Of a DNA stretch of 7,399 bases, positions 5,834 through 7,399 are shown one piece after another; the stretch's first letter is position 1; the number at the start of each line of letters is the position of its first letter. The notes under the pieces are model-generated. The model was not told the DNA's origin and searched no databases. It saw only the letters and a program-made list of their open reading frames with translations. A program made the translations under genes and the position numbers. Location of the stretch: NCBI GenBank assembly GCA_012837465.1, contig DURG01000266.1:1-7399 (forward strand). The letters are read 5' to 3'. This DNA comes from Propionibacterium sp. (GTDB lineage: Bacteria; Actinomycetota; Actinomycetes; Propionibacteriales; Propionibacteriaceae).

Positions 5834-6123
5834 TCACGATCAGCTCCCTCGAGATCCGCATCGAGCCCAATCCCGGTCATCTCGAGGAAGTCACGACTAC
5901 CCCACCGTCGAGTCCACGCTTGACGGCCGCGACCTGAGCGAATGGGTGCGCCGCGCGACCCCGGCATCCAAGGCCCACCACTGGCTGGGACACCACTCCA
6001 GCGTCGGCCGGGCTGCGAGTTGGCTACCGGCCTCAACTCGACTACGCTCTCGACTTCCAGTTCGACCGCATCACCCACGACGAGCCCGTCGAGCGTGCGA
6101 CGGCCTTCGCCGAAACCCGGCGG
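5830..6123 (+). pseudogene. Decayed gene with two frameshifts, family unrecognised
   Basis: Three short stretches read like protein but in two alternating frames. The first starts at a TTG overlapping the GNAT stop and reads LITISSLEIRIEPNPGHLEEV until about 5893. The second, in another frame from 5895 to about 5980, reads DYPTVESTLDGRDLSEWVRR. The third returns to the first frame and reads VGYRPQLDYALDFQFDRIT and on to AFAETRR, stopping with TAA at 6121-6123. In the first frame a TGA at 5935-5937 cuts the sequence. No single frame spans the region, so two compensating indels or an internal deletion are likely. It would have made a protein of about 97 residues. I do not recognise the family. 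Sequencing errors could also produce this pattern. Confidence 0.55.
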
Positions 6124-6250
6124 TAACGGGTTCTCGCAGGTAGCATGACAGGTCATTGACTGATCGCCATCCGGGATCAGACGCCAACGGCGGCGCCGCC
6201 TCCCTGGGTATGACAGCAGGTAGCTCCAAGACAGGAAGAGGAGAATTGCC
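6124..6250 (+). promoter_or_regulatory. Upstream region of the eut shell gene, with operator-like repeat
   Basis: This 127-nt leader holds several signals. CTGATC (6160-6165) and GATCAG (6175-6180) form a perfect inverted repeat with a 9-nt spacer, and it overlaps TTGACT (6156-6161), a good -35 match, although no convincing -10 follows at 16-18 nt. GCAGGTAGC occurs twice (6136-6144, 6216-6224) and ATGACAG twice (6145-6151, 6210-6216). GGCGGCGCCGCC (6189-6200) is a perfect 12-bp palindrome. GAGGAG (6238-6243) lies 7 nt before the ATG and is a strong Shine-Dalgarno. I see no cobalamin riboswitch and no paired ANTAR-type hairpins. Confidence 0.45.
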
Positions 6251-6538
6251 ATGGCAGACGTGAACATGATTGCCCTCGGCATGGTCGAGACGAAGGGCCT
6301 GGTGGGCGCCATCGAGGCGGCCGATGCGATGGTCAAGGCGGCCAACGTGCAACTCATCGGCAAGACGCAGATCGGCGCTGGCCTAGTCACCGTGATGGTG
6401 CGCGGTGACGTCGGTGCGGTCAAGGCAGCCACCGATGCCGGCGCGGCAGCAGCCGGACGCGTGGGCGAGTTGATCTCGGTCCACGTCATCCCGCGGCCCC
6501 ACGGCGACATCGAACTGATCCTCCCGTCGCGCGACTAG
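6251..6538 (+). CDS. eutM: Bacterial microcompartment hexameric shell protein (EutM/PduA type, BMC-H)
   Basis: This 95-residue single-domain BMC protein should form flat hexamers that tile the facets of a microcompartment. The fold is complete: ALGMVETKGL (8-17), the AIEAADAMVKAANV helix (20-33), pore loop KTQIGAGL (38-45), MVRGDVGAVKAATDAGAAAA (49-68) and the end VHVIPRPHGDIE (77-88). K29 and R51 match the conserved edge residues that hold hexamers together. Recalled sequences put it nearer to Salmonella PduA than to E. coli EutM over most of the core (VETKGL, AIEAADAMVK, GLVTV, DVGAVKAATDAG), whereas GELISVHVIPRPHGD is EutM-like. The position of PduA pore residue S40 is Ala here. The symbol rests on the eutA neighbour 45 bp downstream. 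A strong GAGGAG ribosome site 7 nt upstream suits a highly made shell protein. It is probably the first gene of the operon. Confidence 0.93.
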   Translation: MADVNMIALGMVETKGLVGAIEAADAMVKAANVQLIGKTQIGAGLVTVMVRGDVGAVKAATDAGAAAAGRVGELISVHVIPRPHGDIELILPSRD

Positions 6539-6583
6539 GGCCTCGAATGCCCCGGCACGCCGCACCATGGAGAGCTGGGCTGA

Positions 6584-7399
6584 GTGGTGTCTGAGGTCAT
6601 CCTCAGCGTTGGGATCGACGTGGGGACCTCCACCACGTCCGTGGTGTTCAGCCGATTGACGCTGGACAACCTCGCAGGTGCATTCTCCGTGCCCAGGATC
6701 GAGATCACGGCCAAGGACGTCGTCCACCGCAGCGAGGTGCACGAGACGCCCCTGCTCAGCCCGGAGATGATCGACGGCGAAGCACTCCGCGCCCTGGTGA
6801 CCGCCGACTACGCGCGGGCTGGCATCCGACCTCCTGACGTGCACACGGGCGCGGCCATCATCACCGGCGAGACGGCGCGCGCGGAGAACGCGGAGCAAGT
6901 GCTCGCGGCCCTCAGCCAGTTGGCTGGCGACTTCGTCGTGGCCACCGCGGGGCCGCACCTCGAAGCGGTGCTGGCGGCGAGGGGCGCAGGCGCGGACGCC
7001 CACTCTGCCCGGGTGAGCGACATCGTGGTCAACCTCGACATCGGGGGCGGCACCACCAACATCGCCGCCTACCGCTTCGGCCGGCTACTGGGGACCAGCT
7101 GCCTCGACATCGGTGGCCGCTTGGTTCGCATCGCGGGCGGCCACGTCACCCACGTCACGCCGTCAATCCGAAGGTTGGCCGAATCGGGGGGCCTCGGCAT
7201 CTCGCCGGGCCAGCAGGCGGATCCCGATCGGCTCACCTCGCTGGCGCGCATGATGGCGCGACAACTGGCCATGGCGCTCTCCCTCACCACCCGCGACGCG
7301 GTGCACGCCAGCATGTACACGAACGAGGGCCAGCCTCTGAAGCCCGAGCACAGCCCCGGCGTGATCAGCTTCTCCGGAGGCGTCGCCGACCTCATCGAG
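6584..7399 (+). CDS. eutA: Ethanolamine ammonia-lyase reactivating factor EutA, C-terminus outside window
   Basis: EutA is an actin/Hsp70-fold ATPase that releases damaged cobalamin from the B12-dependent ethanolamine ammonia-lyase EutBC and so restores its activity. The 272 codons present are open to the window end, a little over half of a typical EutA of about 470 residues. Visible motifs are the phosphate-1 loop SVGIDVGTSTT (8-18), the EutA-specific AAIITGETARAENA (90-103), DFVVATAGPHLEAVLA (116-131), phosphate-2 NLDIGGGTTNIA (150-161), CLDIGGRL (173-180) and ISFSGGVAD (261-269). An in-frame TGA at 6581-6583 directly precedes GTG 6584, so the start is this GTG or the next one at 6587. GGAG (6569-6572) is 11 nt upstream of the first. 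EutA differs from the diol-dehydratase reactivase PduG, so this points to ethanolamine rather than propanediol use. EutB and EutC are expected downstream. Confidence 0.93.
   Translation, partial: MVSEVILSVGIDVGTSTTSVVFSRLTLDNLAGAFSVPRIEITAKDVVHRSEVHETPLLSPEMIDGEALRALVTADYARAGIRPPDVHTGAAIITGETARAENAEQVLAALSQLAGDFVVATAGPHLEAVLAARGAGADAHSARVSDIVVNLDIGGGTTNIAAYRFGRLLGTSCLDIGGRLVRIAGGHVTHVTPSIRRLAESGGLGISPGQQADPDRLTSLARMMARQLAMALSLTTRDAVHASMYTNEGQPLKPEHSPGVISFSGGVADLIE

Noticed and set aside
5848..5886. Inverted repeat CTCGAGAT / ATCTCGAG just after the GNAT stop as a terminator
   Set aside because: The arms are only 8 bp with a 23-nt loop and no T-run, and the region lies in the decayed reading frame; chance is likely.
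6124..6250. Cobalamin riboswitch or ANTAR/EutV antiterminator hairpins before the eut genes
   Set aside because: The leader is only about 127 nt, I find no B12-box-like sequence, and no paired hairpins with the expected loop bases.
5761..6510. Minus-strand open frame spanning the GNAT end, the pseudogene and the shell gene
   Set aside because: It is antisense to the clear BMC shell protein and acetyltransferase, with biased composition and no recognisable domain.
6383..7003. Minus-strand open frame of 206 codons opposite eutA
   Set aside because: EutA motifs are unmistakable on the plus strand; the reverse translation is rich in Arg, Gly and His with no motif.

Overview
The window looks like chromosomal DNA from a high-GC Gram-positive actinobacterium. 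Third codon positions are strongly G/C-biased, two promoters appear to give leaderless transcripts, and two intergenic elements carry a ...CCTGAGCG...CGAAGGGC... pattern that I recall from many actinobacterial genomes. A Propionibacteriaceae-like host is a guess that I cannot confirm from the sequence alone.

Layout. (1) Positions 1-2312, minus strand: an operon-like set of ABC-2 ATPase, ABC-2 permease and NarL/DesK-type sensor histidine kinase. The kinase runs off the left edge, and a response regulator is expected beyond it. ATPase and permease overlap by 4 bp, and the kinase follows 14 bp after the permease. A near-perfect 18-bp palindrome lies upstream of the operon. (2) Positions 2313-2538: an intergenic region holding two inverted copies of a REP-like repeat directly after the nhaA stop. 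(3) Positions 2539-3987, minus: nhaA, a Na+/H+ antiporter with an unusual acidic C-terminal tail of about 85 residues that contains a calcium-loop-like motif. (4) Positions 4106-4136: a perfect hairpin ending the next transcript, an NADPH-dependent FMN reductase-family gene (4157-4711, minus). The leader of that gene carries a perfect 12-bp inverted repeat over its ribosome binding site. (5) Positions 4774-4894: iterated 19-bp repeats, an inverted partial copy and a 32-bp perfect palindrome. (6) Positions 4944-5327, minus: a small acidic protein with faint resemblance to DUF4375/DMP19. It is divergent from a GNAT acetyltransferase (5414-5833, plus). (7) Positions 5830-6123, plus: remains of a frameshifted gene. 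(8) Positions 6124-7399, plus: a regulatory region, then a hexameric microcompartment shell protein (PduA/EutM type) and the 5' part of eutA, the ethanolamine ammonia-lyase reactivase.

How the parts work together. The right end is probably the start of an ethanolamine-utilisation microcompartment operon. EutM/PduA-type hexamers would form the shell facets, and EutA would reactivate the B12-dependent lyase EutBC, expected to the right. The left end is an exporter under likely two-component control, of the kind linked to envelope stress or drug response. The middle genes (NhaA, FMN reductase, acidic protein, GNAT) look like separately regulated single genes. I found no RNA genes, CRISPR arrays or insertion sequences. 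Nothing here proves a wholly new system. The points most worth a second look are the PduA-like shell protein next to EutA, the NhaA tail, the inverted repeat covering the FMN reductase RBS, and the repeat clusters.
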